Shown piece by piece: positions 42,520 to 51,980 of a stretch of DNA of 64,000 nt (positions are counted from its first letter, which is position 1; each line of letters starts with the position of its first letter). The notes under the pieces were generated by a model. The model had not been told where the DNA came from, ran no database searches, and saw only the letters and a program-made list of their open reading frames with translations. Origin of the DNA: Imperialibacter roseus (GTDB lineage Bacteria > Bacteroidota > Bacteroidia > Cytophagales > Cyclobacteriaceae); the NCBI RefSeq assembly GCF_032999765.1, contig NZ_CP136051.1:6032501-6096500 (forward strand), in the 5' to 3' direction. The position numbers and the translations under genes are program-made.

Positions 42520-44148
42520 GCCTTTGGCTATCCTGGCATCACGTTCGTAGATATCCACGCCAAAGCGAAGACTGTTACTTTCGCTTACCCACGCTGTGAG
42601 ATAGAGTATGTGTACATCAAGTGGTTTCGGCAAGGTGATGGTAGTTTCTACCCTCGTTTGCACGATTTTTCCAATCTCCTCCCGTGTATACTTGGTGCCC
42701 GCCAAAAGATAGGCAGCCATGTTCAATGGGTTTTTCAACCTGATACACCCGGAGCTGAACGCTCTTTCACTTTTGTTGAACATCTCCCGACTCGGTGTGT
42801 CGTGTATGTAAACGCTATAGGGATTAGGAAACATAAACTTCACGTCGCCCAGGGCATTTGTGGGCCCCGGGGGCTGGCGTAGCATATAGGGGAAGTTGGT
42901 TGAAGAAACATTTGGCCAGTCTACATCTGCCAGCGGAACCTCAGTTCCATCACTCCTCAGCACTTTCAAGCCCTTTCTTGTAATCACTGACGGATCCTTC
43001 CTTGCCTCGGGCAAAATATCGGATTTAAGAATGGTGGGCGGCACTGTCCAGGTGGGATTAAGTACCAGATACGTCATTTTGCTGCTAAAAATCGGTGTCT
43101 TTCTGTACGTTTTACCAATGATCACTTCCGAGTCATACGTTTTGGACGCCTTGTCGAATATCTCAAGTTCAAAGCTTCCAAGGTTGACAAGTATGTAGCG
43201 TTCGCCAAGATCTTCGGGCAACCATCTGAGCCGCTCCATGTTGATCTTTATGTCCTGGATACGTTTTTCCGCAGGCACATTAAGTAATTCCACGGTTTTT
43301 ACTCCAGCAACACCATCTGCTCCTAATCCATTTCGGCGTTGAAATATCTTTAGGGCTGCTTCCAGGTCGTCATCGAAAAAAGGCGACATGTTGCCATCTT
43401 TAATCTCCACATTCGATCCCATGTAAAGTCGCTTCTTGATAGCCACTATTCGCTCACTGCTATCTCCCCTTTGAAGCTTATCACCCGCAGGCACGTTTGG
43501 AAAGCCCCCCCTTGCCACTACTTCACGGTAGTAGTCGAGAAAAGACTTGAGTACTGCGTACTCCGGCAGCCTGGGGGCTAGCATTTGCGTGTACTCTCTT
43601 AGCTTGCCGGACTCCACCGCCTCGGTTAAATAACCTGCAAAGTCGAAGCTATCGGTTTTTCGCTTTGCTTTCCACTCGGGATCGGCAGTCTCCGGGTTCA
43701 ACTTTCCATAGTAAAGATGAGAGGTGTACAAAAAGAAAGCGTCGGAAAGCAAAAGCTCTAATTTAATAAGCTCAAAACGACCGACTGAGTCATGCCGGAT
43801 GGAATGATTAAGCGACGTCAATATGCGGGCGTAATGGTAATCGTCGGGCGTTAGTCCTTCAGCTTCCGCATCGCCTATGATGCTCAGCATCTCTTTTGCT
43901 TTTTGGTATTTGTCCCCAGTTGTTATCCAAAGCGGTTGAAAGTCTCTGCTTACATAAAACTCAGGCAAGGTGTTGATACAAAAAACGGGCTCGTCACCAA
44001 GCCTCATTTGGCCATATGCCTGGGCGGTTTCCAATCGCAAGCGGATGGCTTCAGCCAATTCATCATTGGTGAAATCGTGAGCGGATATCTTGGGAGCTAA
44101 GAAAAGAAAGCTTAGGAAAACGAAAAAGAAAGCGTTACGAACGAGCAT
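42472..44148 (-). CDS. L,D-transpeptidase, YcbB/LdtD type
   Basis: 558 residues from ATG 44148, chosen because a signal peptide follows (MLVRNAFFFVFLSFLFLAP); the frame extends to 44253, over the start of lgt. Contains a scaffold domain, a peptidoglycan-binding helix module (RIVAIKKRLYMGS..ALKIFQRRNGLGADGVAG) and a YkuD catalytic domain with VYIHDTPS and SSGCIRLKNP (catalytic Cys). The YcbB group makes 3-3 cross-links and can bypass penicillin-sensitive enzymes. Divergent from lgt with a 55-bp gap. Confidence 0.93.
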   Translation of the reverse strand: MLVRNAFFFVFLSFLFLAPKISAHDFTNDELAEAIRLRLETAQAYGQMRLGDEPVFCINTLPEFYVSRDFQPLWITTGDKYQKAKEMLSIIGDAEAEGLTPDDYHYARILTSLNHSIRHDSVGRFELIKLELLLSDAFFLYTSHLYYGKLNPETADPEWKAKRKTDSFDFAGYLTEAVESGKLREYTQMLAPRLPEYAVLKSFLDYYREVVARGGFPNVPAGDKLQRGDSSERIVAIKKRLYMGSNVEIKDGNMSPFFDDDLEAALKIFQRRNGLGADGVAGVKTVELLNVPAEKRIQDIKINMERLRWLPEDLGERYILVNLGSFELEIFDKASKTYDSEVIIGKTYRKTPIFSSKMTYLVLNPTWTVPPTILKSDILPEARKDPSVITRKGLKVLRSDGTEVPLADVDWPNVSSTNFPYMLRQPPGPTNALGDVKFMFPNPYSVYIHDTPSREMFNKSERAFSSGCIRLKNPLNMAAYLLAGTKYTREEIGKIVQTRVETTITLPKPLDVHILYLTAWVSESNSLRFGVDIYERDARIAKGLSGTPEGGSSIGSRL

Positions 44149-44203
44149 TTTGATAGATTTGTAAAACGAGTGCTTCTTTAATATACGATAATAAACGCAA
44201 TAA

Positions 44204-45007
44204 ATGCATCCAGAATTCATTTCATTCGAGCTTTTTGGAAAGCCGGTCACCATCCACTTTTACGGTTTGCTGATCGCTCTTGGAGCAACATTGGGCTATT
44301 TTTACGCAGCAAAAACCGCCAAACGGGAACTGGGGATCGAGTCAGATGTCATTCAGGGACTCGCAAGATGGGTAATTATAGCTGCATTTGTAGGGGGGAA
44401 ATTGTTTTATTATTTCGAGTCACCCGCCTACTATTTTGGCGAACCCGCCAATATGTTAAAAAACTTCCGGACGGGTTTCGTTTTCTACGGTTCACTCATT
44501 TTTGCTATCCCAACCGTGATTTGGTATTTCAGAAAGCACAAACTGCCGTTTTGGCCAATGATGGATTTAGTAGCCGTTACAGGCTGCATTGTCCATGTTT
44601 GCGGTAGAATGGGGTGCTTTTTTGCTGGCTGCTGCTACGGTAAACCAACTGATATGCCGTGGGGCATTACCTTTTCCGATCCCCTTTCACAAGCCAAACC
44701 ACTTAATACACCCCTGCACCCAACACAGCTTTATGAGATTTTCCTCATCCTCTCGATTCTGGTGGTGCTGCTAATGTTCAAACGGCACAAAAGATTTGAG
44801 GGACAGCTGTTTTTTCTGTACATCATGATGTACGCTGTCGGTCGGTCGGTTACAGAAATATTCAGGGGTGATATCCGAAGGGGATTCATTATTGAAAATG
44901 TACTTTCGCATTCTCAGCTCATCTCTCTTATCCTGATTTCTCTGGTAGGTATTTTCTACTACCGATTCTCCAAAAAACAAAAGCCTATCGTCAAACAGAA
45001 GCCCTGA
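44204..45007 (+). CDS. lgt: Prolipoprotein diacylglyceryl transferase
   Basis: 267 residues with about seven membrane segments. Transfers diacylglycerol to the lipobox Cys of lipoproteins, the first step for all lipoproteins in this window. Signature HFYGLLIALG (early His) and GRMGCFFAGCCYGKPTD (core Lgt motif), plus HPTQLYE and the RGDIRRG loop. Full length. Overlaps the end of the convergent lipid kinase gene by 17 bases. Confidence 0.97.
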   Translation: MHPEFISFELFGKPVTIHFYGLLIALGATLGYFYAAKTAKRELGIESDVIQGLARWVIIAAFVGGKLFYYFESPAYYFGEPANMLKNFRTGFVFYGSLIFAIPTVIWYFRKHKLPFWPMMDLVAVTGCIVHVCGRMGCFFAGCCYGKPTDMPWGITFSDPLSQAKPLNTPLHPTQLYEIFLILSILVVLLMFKRHKRFEGQLFFLYIMMYAVGRSVTEIFRGDIRRGFIIENVLSHSQLISLILISLVGIFYYRFSKKQKPIVKQKP

Positions 45008-45887
45008 CTCTCACTTTTAATGCCTTCTTATTAATGTTGATTTCAAAAGGGGGGTGGCCCAACAGCTCGCCATCAATATGCATCCATTGTTTTTTGTCGG
45101 CCTCTATGCTTACGTGACTGGCTTTAAAGAAGCTTACCTCCTCTAGTTTGCCGTGCCTTCCGGCCCCAAGCTTGCTCAGGCTAAGGAACCTGTTCCAGGG
45201 GAGAATTCTTTCAATAAGGCATACGTCCAGCAATCCGTCATCCACTTTGGCATCAGGAGTTAGCACAAAACCACCGCCAAAGGTGGTTCCATTGGCTACT
45301 GTGAGCAACAGGACTTTTTTGGTGTATTTTTTTCCATCGATACTGAATGACAGCTGTTTCTCCTGATAGGAACTTAAGATTCTGAGCACCCTGTACAGGT
45401 AGGCCCCGTAGCCCCAAAGAAGCAGCGGCTTTTTCTTTTGCTTCATATCAGCTACAATCTGACCATCGAACCCAATTCCAACCCCATTGTGAAACAGCCG
45501 CTCGTTGCAAACGCCCAAATCGATGGTTTTCTCTACCCCGTGAAGAAGGGTATCCAACTGCTGAAGGAGGTTGCTCCCAACGTCTACCGACTTAATAAAA
45601 TCGTTGCCGGTACCGGTGGAAATTACATTGACCACCACCTGCGTATTGTCGCCTATTCCATTTATCGCATCGTTGAGCGTTCCGTCTCCCCCGATAACCA
45701 AAAGGTCGGTAAAGCTTTCGTCTAATCTCCTCTTCACGATTGCTTTCGCATTCTGGCCTTTCTTGGTAAAGAAAGATTCGTAGACCAGATCATTCGTTCG
45801 CAGGAACTTCTCTACCTCTCCAACAATTTTGGCACCCTTGCCATACCCGGCGGCCGGGTTTACCATTAACAGGAGTTTTCTCGGCAT
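44991..45887 (-). CDS. Diacylglycerol kinase family lipid kinase (YegS/DgkB-like)
   Basis: 298 residues. Motifs NPAAGYGKG near the N-terminus, IGGDGTLNDAINGIGD (GGDGT nucleotide site) and ISTGTGNDFIKS; the C-terminal half is a beta sandwich (FGGGFVLTPDAKVDDGLLDV; WMHIDGELLGHPPFEI). The family phosphorylates diacylglycerol or other lipids at the membrane. Six bases after the stop of the peptidase gene, so in the same transcript; the substrate is not fixed. Confidence 0.92.
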   Translation of the reverse strand: MPRKLLLMVNPAAGYGKGAKIVGEVEKFLRTNDLVYESFFTKKGQNAKAIVKRRLDESFTDLLVIGGDGTLNDAINGIGDNTQVVVNVISTGTGNDFIKSVDVGSNLLQQLDTLLHGVEKTIDLGVCNERLFHNGVGIGFDGQIVADMKQKKKPLLLWGYGAYLYRVLRILSSYQEKQLSFSIDGKKYTKKVLLLTVANGTTFGGGFVLTPDAKVDDGLLDVCLIERILPWNRFLSLSKLGAGRHGKLEEVSFFKASHVSIEADKKQWMHIDGELLGHPPFEININKKALKVRVRASV

Positions 45888-45893
45888 AGTCGG

Positions 45894-48077
45894 CTATAGG
45901 TTGTCAATAATGAAATTCGTCATCATGGTGTACAAATGATACCGGTACTTACCACCAGAAATACCATGTGTTTTGTCGGGGTAATAAAAAGACTCAAACT
46001 GCTTTCCCTCTCTGATAAGTGCGTCCTGCAGTGCTACCGAGTTTTGAAAGTGAACATTGTCATCGCCCGTTCCGTGAATAAGCAAGAAATTGCCCTTTAG
46101 CTTATCGGCATGAGTAATGGGCGAGTTGTCATCATATCCACCGGCGTTGTCCTGTGGGCGCATGAGGTAGCGTTCAGTATAAATGGTGTCATAAAATCGC
46201 CATGTGGTCACAGGTGCCACGGCAATGGCCGCCTTGAAGAGATCGGCTCCTTTGAACAACACCAATGAGCTCATGTATCCTCCGTAGCTCCAACCCCAAA
46301 TACCGATGCGGGAGATGTCGACAAATGGCAGCCTCCCAAAATACCGGGCCGCATCCATGTGATCCTCCGTTTCATACTTGCCAAGCTGCTTGTAAGTCAG
46401 CTTTTTAAACTGTTCGCCACGCCCTCCTGTTCCCCGGGTGTCGACCACTGCAACGATGTAGCCCTTTTGAGTCAGCATTTGGTGCCAAAAAAAGTGGCCA
46501 CCGCCCCAGGCGTTGGTTACGTTTTGAGAGCCAGGCCCGCTGTATTGATATAGCAATACCGGATACTTTCTATCAGGGTCAAAATCAGCGGGCTTCAGAA
46601 AATAGCCATTCAAGTCGGTTCCCTGTGAAGTGGTGAAACTGAAGAACTCTTTATCGGCAAAGCCGTGGTCTTTAGTAGCTTTCGCCAGTGCAGCATTGTC
46701 CTTCAATACTTTTACTAATTTGTTGCCTTTGCTCTGATGCAAAGTAACTTTCTGTGGCTGCGTGGCACTGGTGAAGTAATTAATATAAAAGCGAGTATCG
46801 GTAGTCATTACCACTCGGTTCCATCCTTTGTCCAGGCTTAACTTCGCCTTGTTTTTCCCTTTTACATCTATTCTGTAAAGGGCTCTTTCCATCGGCGACT
46901 CTTCAGTAGAAGTATAGAACAATACTGGGGTTTTGGCGCTTTGGTCAACGCCGGCGAGTGACACTGCCTCCCATGGGCCATTAGTAATCTGCCGGACCAC
47001 CTCACCACTCAGGCTATACAGATAAAAGTGTTTGAAGCCACTTTTTTCGGAGGAAAACAAAAATGTTTTGCCATCCTCCAGGTAGGTAAGATCGTCACAG
47101 AACGTGAAATCAATATACGTCTCTGATTTATCGGTGAGTATGATTGTCGACTTCCCCGTGGAGGTGTTGGCGTGCAAAATATCCAATTGGTTTTGAAGGC
47201 GGTTCAGTCGCTGAATCGAAAGGGTTTTTGCATCCTTCAGCCATTTGATTCTGGGGATATAAATGTCTGCCTCGGTGCCAATGTCAGCTTTGACGCTTCT
47301 GTTAGCTCCCACCTCGTAAATAAAGATATTAACCACCGAATTCGACTCGCCTGCTTTCGGGTACTTGTATCTATAGTCCTCCGGATAAAGCTGACCCTCA
47401 TGCCACACTTGCATGTTGTACTCCTTCACCAACGACTCGTCAAACTTGTAGTAGGCTATTCGCTGCCCATCGGGTGACCATTCAAAGGCCTTTGTCAGGT
47501 ACAACTCCTCCTCATACACCCAATCGGTGCTGCCGTTGATCATGGCGTTGCGTTTGCCATCACTGGTTATCTGCACCTCCTGGCCTGAGGCAATGTCTTT
47601 CCAAAACAGATTGTTGTCACGGGTGAAGGCAACTTTGGATCCGTCGGGTGAAAAGGTGCCGTATGCCTGGCGCCCCTCAGAAAGTTTTGAAACAGCCTTC
47701 GTTGCGATGTCATACACATAAAAAACCGCCGTGTAGGATCTCCTGAACACCGACTGCCGATCAGTTAACAATAATATTTTAGCTTCATCGTCGCTGAATG
47801 TGTAGTCGTCAATTTTTAGAGAGGGGGAAAGCGCACCTCCATCAACAAGCTCTTCAACTGCCAGACCGGTAGTGACATCGTATTTCACCACCTTATTGTC
47901 CTCTAGTGCGGAGTAAAACTGCCCGTCCTTCATCCAGTTCACGCTGTTGACCGACTCGACGTTGAAAGCATTTTTCAAGGTAAAATCTTCGATAGAGATC
48001 TGGCTTTGCGAAAGAAGAGAAGTATTCAGGCTGAATAAAATTAAGAGCGTTGCGACTAACTTATGCATTGTTTTCAT
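45894..48077 (-). CDS. Dipeptidyl peptidase IV-like S9 serine peptidase
   Basis: 727 residues. Signal peptide, N-terminal beta-propeller (to about 470) and a C-terminal alpha/beta hydrolase domain. The catalytic triad is visible: Ser597 in GWSYGGY, Asp672 in HGTGDDNVHF and His704 in DKTHGIS. DPP-IV enzymes remove N-terminal dipeptides, usually with Pro or Ala second; an EE motif (VYEEELYLTK) in the propeller region fits N-terminus binding. Probably periplasmic, for peptide use. In an operon with the lipid kinase gene. Confidence 0.95.
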   Translation of the reverse strand: MKTMHKLVATLLILFSLNTSLLSQSQISIEDFTLKNAFNVESVNSVNWMKDGQFYSALEDNKVVKYDVTTGLAVEELVDGGALSPSLKIDDYTFSDDEAKILLLTDRQSVFRRSYTAVFYVYDIATKAVSKLSEGRQAYGTFSPDGSKVAFTRDNNLFWKDIASGQEVQITSDGKRNAMINGSTDWVYEEELYLTKAFEWSPDGQRIAYYKFDESLVKEYNMQVWHEGQLYPEDYRYKYPKAGESNSVVNIFIYEVGANRSVKADIGTEADIYIPRIKWLKDAKTLSIQRLNRLQNQLDILHANTSTGKSTIILTDKSETYIDFTFCDDLTYLEDGKTFLFSSEKSGFKHFYLYSLSGEVVRQITNGPWEAVSLAGVDQSAKTPVLFYTSTEESPMERALYRIDVKGKNKAKLSLDKGWNRVVMTTDTRFYINYFTSATQPQKVTLHQSKGNKLVKVLKDNAALAKATKDHGFADKEFFSFTTSQGTDLNGYFLKPADFDPDRKYPVLLYQYSGPGSQNVTNAWGGGHFFWHQMLTQKGYIVAVVDTRGTGGRGEQFKKLTYKQLGKYETEDHMDAARYFGRLPFVDISRIGIWGWSYGGYMSSLVLFKGADLFKAAIAVAPVTTWRFYDTIYTERYLMRPQDNAGGYDDNSPITHADKLKGNFLLIHGTGDDNVHFQNSVALQDALIREGKQFESFYYPDKTHGISGGKYRYHLYTMMTNFIIDNL

Positions 48078-48150
48078 CTTTGAACTTCGAAAATAACTAT
48101 TTCCCGAAGTTTTTCTAAACCGGCTATCAATCCCACACGGATGTCTTTAG

Positions 48151-48183
48151 AAACAAAAACACCTGAGACTTATGTCCCAGGTG
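48151..48183 (-). terminator. Rho-independent terminator of the bamA-ompH operon
   Basis: On the minus strand, CACCTGGGAC / GTCTCAGGTG with a 4-nt loop, followed by TTTTTGTTT. It begins 26 bases after the last ompH-like stop. Confidence 0.88.
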
Positions 48184-48208
48184 CCTTCCTAATGTGATGT
48201 TGTATTGC

Positions 48209-48736
48209 TCAGTTTCCTCCTGTTGGAGTAGTCTTTGGAGTGATTCCCATTTTCTGCAACACGATGTTGGAGATTTCGTCACTGTCCTTGGCGAAAAGCA
48301 GTGCTTCTGACCTAAATACATGCGTAAAGCCGTTTTCTTTGGCTACGTCGTCAATTGCCTTCTGGATTTTGTCGTAGGCAGGCTGAAGCAACTGAAGCTC
48401 CTTATCCTGCATAGACTGCTGGGCATCACGCTGGAACTTTTCGATAGACGCCTGAAGGTTCTGAAGCTCTTCCTGCTTGTCGGCTCTTTCAATGTCGGTC
48501 ATTGTCTGGTAGCCGCTTTGAAACGCCTGACCTTTGGTTTGGAACTCCTGAATTTTTGCCTGAAGGCGGTTTTGCAGTTGAGTTTCGTACGCCTTAAGAT
48601 CGGCCTCTATTTGCTTCGATTCGGGCATTTGAGTGAGTATATAGTCTACATTGGTGTACCCAACTTTCAGTTCCTGTGCTGTGACTGAAACAGCAAAAAG
48701 TACAAATACACCAAACAGCAAGCTTCTAAGTTTCAT
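48209..48736 (-). CDS. OmpH/Skp-family periplasmic chaperone, paralogue 2
   Basis: 175 residues. Signal peptide (LRSLLFGVFVLFAVSVTAQ), then LKVGYTNVDYILTQMPESKQ, the OmpH start motif, and a long coiled coil (about 35-115) that forms the clamp of Skp. Holds unfolded outer-membrane proteins for BamA. A Pro/Thr-rich tail ends the protein. Separated from paralogue 1 by 11 bases. The conserved Bacteroidota order bamA-ompH-ompH is intact. Confidence 0.92.
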   Translation of the reverse strand: MKLRSLLFGVFVLFAVSVTAQELKVGYTNVDYILTQMPESKQIEADLKAYETQLQNRLQAKIQEFQTKGQAFQSGYQTMTDIERADKQEELQNLQASIEKFQRDAQQSMQDKELQLLQPAYDKIQKAIDDVAKENGFTHVFRSEALLFAKDSDEISNIVLQKMGITPKTTPTGGN

Positions 48737-48747
48737 GACTTTACGTT

Positions 48748-49290
48748 TTAATTTTTAATTACATCGTTTTCGTTGGCCAGGCCAAGCTCTTCAAGTACAT
48801 AGTCAGTATAATCATGAATCGGATCTGTGTAGATCATGACCAACTCACCGGATTTATCAAAAACAATGGCGAGGCGGTTGTTCTTTGCCATTTTTTCAAC
48901 TGCCTCCCATATTTTATCCTGAACAGGCTTTATCAACTCTTTCTTCTTTAAGAAGAAAAGGCCTTCAAAGCCAAACACTTTCTTCTGATACTCCTTCACT
49001 TCCTGCATTTTCCGGTCAATCTCCGCCCTTCTGTCCTTCTTCATCTCCTCAGTAAGAAGCACCTCTTCTGCATGGAAGGCAATCTGCATCTGCTCCACTT
49101 CCTGGAACATTTTCTTTATTTCTTCTTCCCAGGACAACGACAGCTTGTCGATTTCTCCCTGGGCTTCCCTGTAATCCGGCATTTGCTCCAGTATATACCC
49201 GGTGTCAACATAGCCGAATTTTTGGGCAAAGGTAGTATTTATCCCTAAACTTAAAATAAATAGCGTAAAGACTGTCCTTTTCATAGTCAC
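48748..49290 (-). CDS. OmpH/Skp-family periplasmic chaperone, paralogue 1
   Basis: 180 residues. Signal peptide (RTVFTLFILSLGINTTFAQ), KFGYVDTGYILEQMPDYREA at the start of the mature part, then a charged coiled coil (LSLSWEEEIKKMFQEVEQM..) and a C-terminal part IVFDKSGELVMIYTDPIHDY. Six bases downstream of bamA. Its sequence is clearly different from paralogue 2, so the two may form a mixed complex or serve different clients (inference). Confidence 0.92.
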   Translation of the reverse strand: MTMKRTVFTLFILSLGINTTFAQKFGYVDTGYILEQMPDYREAQGEIDKLSLSWEEEIKKMFQEVEQMQIAFHAEEVLLTEEMKKDRRAEIDRKMQEVKEYQKKVFGFEGLFFLKKKELIKPVQDKIWEAVEKMAKNNRLAIVFDKSGELVMIYTDPIHDYTDYVLEELGLANENDVIKN

Positions 49291-49296
49291 ATGAGG

Positions 49297-51978
49297 TTAG
49301 CGTATTTGCTGCCCTATGGAGAAGTGGAACTGTCCACCACTTCTTGAAGTTTGACCCGGTATGGTATCAAAGCCATAACCATAGTCAACACCCAGAAGTC
49401 CAAAAGCGGGCATGAATACTCTAACGCCTGCTCCTACCGATTTATATAAGTTATAAGGATTATAATCCTTTAACACGTTCCAGTTGTTGCCCCCTTCAGC
49501 GAAGGTAAGCAGGTAAATGGTGGCAGTTGGGCTCAACGACACAGGGTACCTCAGCTCGAAGACAAACTTATTATATATAACACCACCGGTAATATTGTTT
49601 ACCTGATCATAGGTTCGCAGGGAGTTATCAGCATACCCCCTCAGTCCGATAATGTCGGTGGCGAGGATAAAGTTTTGCCCTGCCAAACCGCTACCTCCCA
49701 AAGAGAACCTTTCAAAAGGCGTGCCAGGACTGTCTTTGTCGTAAGATCCGATGACACCAAAGTGCACACGGTTCACCAAAACAAGGTTGCCAACCAGCTT
49801 GAGGTAGTACCAGGAATCGAACATCCACTTGTGGTATTCCACCCACTTGTACTTTTCATTAGGGGGCAGGTCAGAAATTCCCTGACCTCTGATGGCAGAA
49901 TAAGGTGGTGTAAACGAGGCCGTTAATGAGATGTTAGAGCCAGACCTTGGGTACATCGGCTGATCCACACTGTTTCTGGCAATGGTTGTGTTAAATGTTA
50001 AGCTATTCGCCACACCGTCGGTAAAACCAAGAGACTGGGTGCTGGTAAATCCGGCGCCATAATTATTCAAATCGTACTTCAAATACGACAAGCTATTGCT
50101 TACAGTGAAATAGTCATCGGGCCATGTGACACGGCGGCCTAAGCTTGCGGTAATACCCTGCACTCCGAGAGTTCCCAGCGGCGGTTCGCTGGTCGTGTAA
50201 AGGTATTGCCTCTGAATGGAATAGCTGTACGACAGTCCGAAAGAGTTTGGCTTGCGACCTCCCAGCCAGGGCTCAGAGAACGACACCGAATAGGTCTGGA
50301 ATCTTTTGCCATTGGCCTGGAACCTAACGGACAGCTTTTGACCATCACCTACAGGCAACGGGCTCCATGTTTTCGGATAAGGTATCTTCCTTAGTGAGAA
50401 GTTGTTGAAAGTGACACCAAGCGTGCCCACAAAGCCGATCGGTCCACCCCAACCACCAGAAAGCTCTATCTGGTCGCTTGGACGTTCTTCCACCTGCCAT
50501 TCGATGTCGGCAGTTTCCTTGGCAATGTTGGGCAGTACGTTGGGTGTTACTGTTTCCGGGTTAAAGTAACCCAGCTGTGCAAGCTCCCTTTGCGTACGGA
50601 TCACGTCGTTACGGCTGAATTTCTGGCCAGGAAGCGTTCTCAGCTCACGAATAATCACGTGGTCGTTGGTTCGGTCATTGCCTGTCACGTAAATCTTATC
50701 AAGCGTCGCCTGCGAGCCCTCAGAAAGACGCATTTCTACGTCAATACTGTCACCATTTATCTTGACCTCTACGGGTTTAATATCGAAAAAGAGATAGCCA
50801 TTGTCCATGTAAAGGGAGCTAATATCCGCACCCTGAGGGTTGAATGTCAGCTTCTTCTTAACGAGTTCCATGTCATAGACATCACCCCTTTTAATAGCAA
50901 GCACCTTGTCGAGCGTTTCATTGTCGTACACATAGTTGCCTGACCAGGTAATATCGCCAAAGTAATATTTCTGACCTGGATCTACGGTGATGTAGACATC
51001 AAGGCCCTTGCCGCTCTTTACAGTTGAGTCAGCGACTATTTCCGCATCCCGATAACCCTGAGCATTAAAATATGTGATAAGGCTCTTTTTGTCTTCCTCA
51101 TATTTTGGCTGGAGGAACTTCTTGGTTTTGAAAACATTGATTTTTACGTTGTCGTGCAAATAGCTTCTAAACTCTCTCCACCCGAAGGGCTTAGTCGACG
51201 TAACAAATTCTTTTACTTCCTTAGGCTGGAAGACTCTAAGAGAACGACCAATCAAGTCCTCTATCAGCGTGAACCTAAGCCGCTCTCCCGTGTTTTTCAT
51301 TTTTGACTTCAGCTTGGAGTCCAGAAAAACATCATTGCCTGTAAATTTGATGTCGTTTACCTTGACCTTGTACTTTTTGTCAACCACAATTTTCAACATC
51401 ACGCTGTTGGAAAGCAGGGTGTCCTTTTGTTGGACGACTTTCACATCAGCATTCAGGTAGCCTTTTCCCTGAAAATACTTTTTAATGGTCAGCTCGGTAT
51501 TCTTGATGACTGCGTCTGTTACTACCCTTCCTTTGATAAGTTTAATGTCGTCTTCGATATCGCTTTTCTGGGTTTTGTTAAGACCCTCGAAGGTGAACTT
51601 GGTTAGTCTTGGCCTTTCCTTGAGTTCGATTGTCAAAAAGATTTGGTTGCCTTCGATTTTGCTAACAAATAGCGAGACGTCTCCCAAAATTCCCTGGTTC
51701 CAAAGTTTCTTGATGGCTCCGGAAGTGGCATCACCAGGCACCTTTATTGTTGACCCAACCGTTAGTCCAGAAATTGAAATGATGGCATTTTTGTCCAGGT
51801 ATTCTGATCCTGTTACTTCTATCCCTCCAATCTCATATTCTTTTGGATTGGAGTAGTCGAGCTGAAGACCCGAACCAGAGGTAGCTGGGGTGCTTCGAAG
51901 TCCCGGGCGGATTTGTGCGTCTACACTTTGGACAACGCACAACAGGGAGGCCGCAAATACAATTACAATTTTCTTCAT
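49297..51978 (-). CDS. bamA: BamA, outer-membrane protein assembly factor
   Basis: 893 residues. Signal peptide, five POTRA domains (each with a beta-alpha-alpha-beta-beta pattern; EIGGIEVTGSEYLDKNAII is the first, LDKIYVTGNDRTNDHVIIRE the last), then a 16-strand barrel from about residue 500 with the conserved loop-6 region (ILATDIIGLRGYADNS, equivalent to the VRGF motif) and a final strand FSIGQQIR. Essential inserter of outer-membrane proteins, including the T9SS barrels here. Two bases after uppS, in the uppS-bamA-ompH-ompH operon. Confidence 0.97.
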   Translation of the reverse strand: MKKIVIVFAASLLCVVQSVDAQIRPGLRSTPATSGSGLQLDYSNPKEYEIGGIEVTGSEYLDKNAIISISGLTVGSTIKVPGDATSGAIKKLWNQGILGDVSLFVSKIEGNQIFLTIELKERPRLTKFTFEGLNKTQKSDIEDDIKLIKGRVVTDAVIKNTELTIKKYFQGKGYLNADVKVVQQKDTLLSNSVMLKIVVDKKYKVKVNDIKFTGNDVFLDSKLKSKMKNTGERLRFTLIEDLIGRSLRVFQPKEVKEFVTSTKPFGWREFRSYLHDNVKINVFKTKKFLQPKYEEDKKSLITYFNAQGYRDAEIVADSTVKSGKGLDVYITVDPGQKYYFGDITWSGNYVYDNETLDKVLAIKRGDVYDMELVKKKLTFNPQGADISSLYMDNGYLFFDIKPVEVKINGDSIDVEMRLSEGSQATLDKIYVTGNDRTNDHVIIRELRTLPGQKFSRNDVIRTQRELAQLGYFNPETVTPNVLPNIAKETADIEWQVEERPSDQIELSGGWGGPIGFVGTLGVTFNNFSLRKIPYPKTWSPLPVGDGQKLSVRFQANGKRFQTYSVSFSEPWLGGRKPNSFGLSYSYSIQRQYLYTTSEPPLGTLGVQGITASLGRRVTWPDDYFTVSNSLSYLKYDLNNYGAGFTSTQSLGFTDGVANSLTFNTTIARNSVDQPMYPRSGSNISLTASFTPPYSAIRGQGISDLPPNEKYKWVEYHKWMFDSWYYLKLVGNLVLVNRVHFGVIGSYDKDSPGTPFERFSLGGSGLAGQNFILATDIIGLRGYADNSLRTYDQVNNITGGVIYNKFVFELRYPVSLSPTATIYLLTFAEGGNNWNVLKDYNPYNLYKSVGAGVRVFMPAFGLLGVDYGYGFDTIPGQTSRSGGQFHFSIGQQIR

Positions 51979-51980
51979 TC

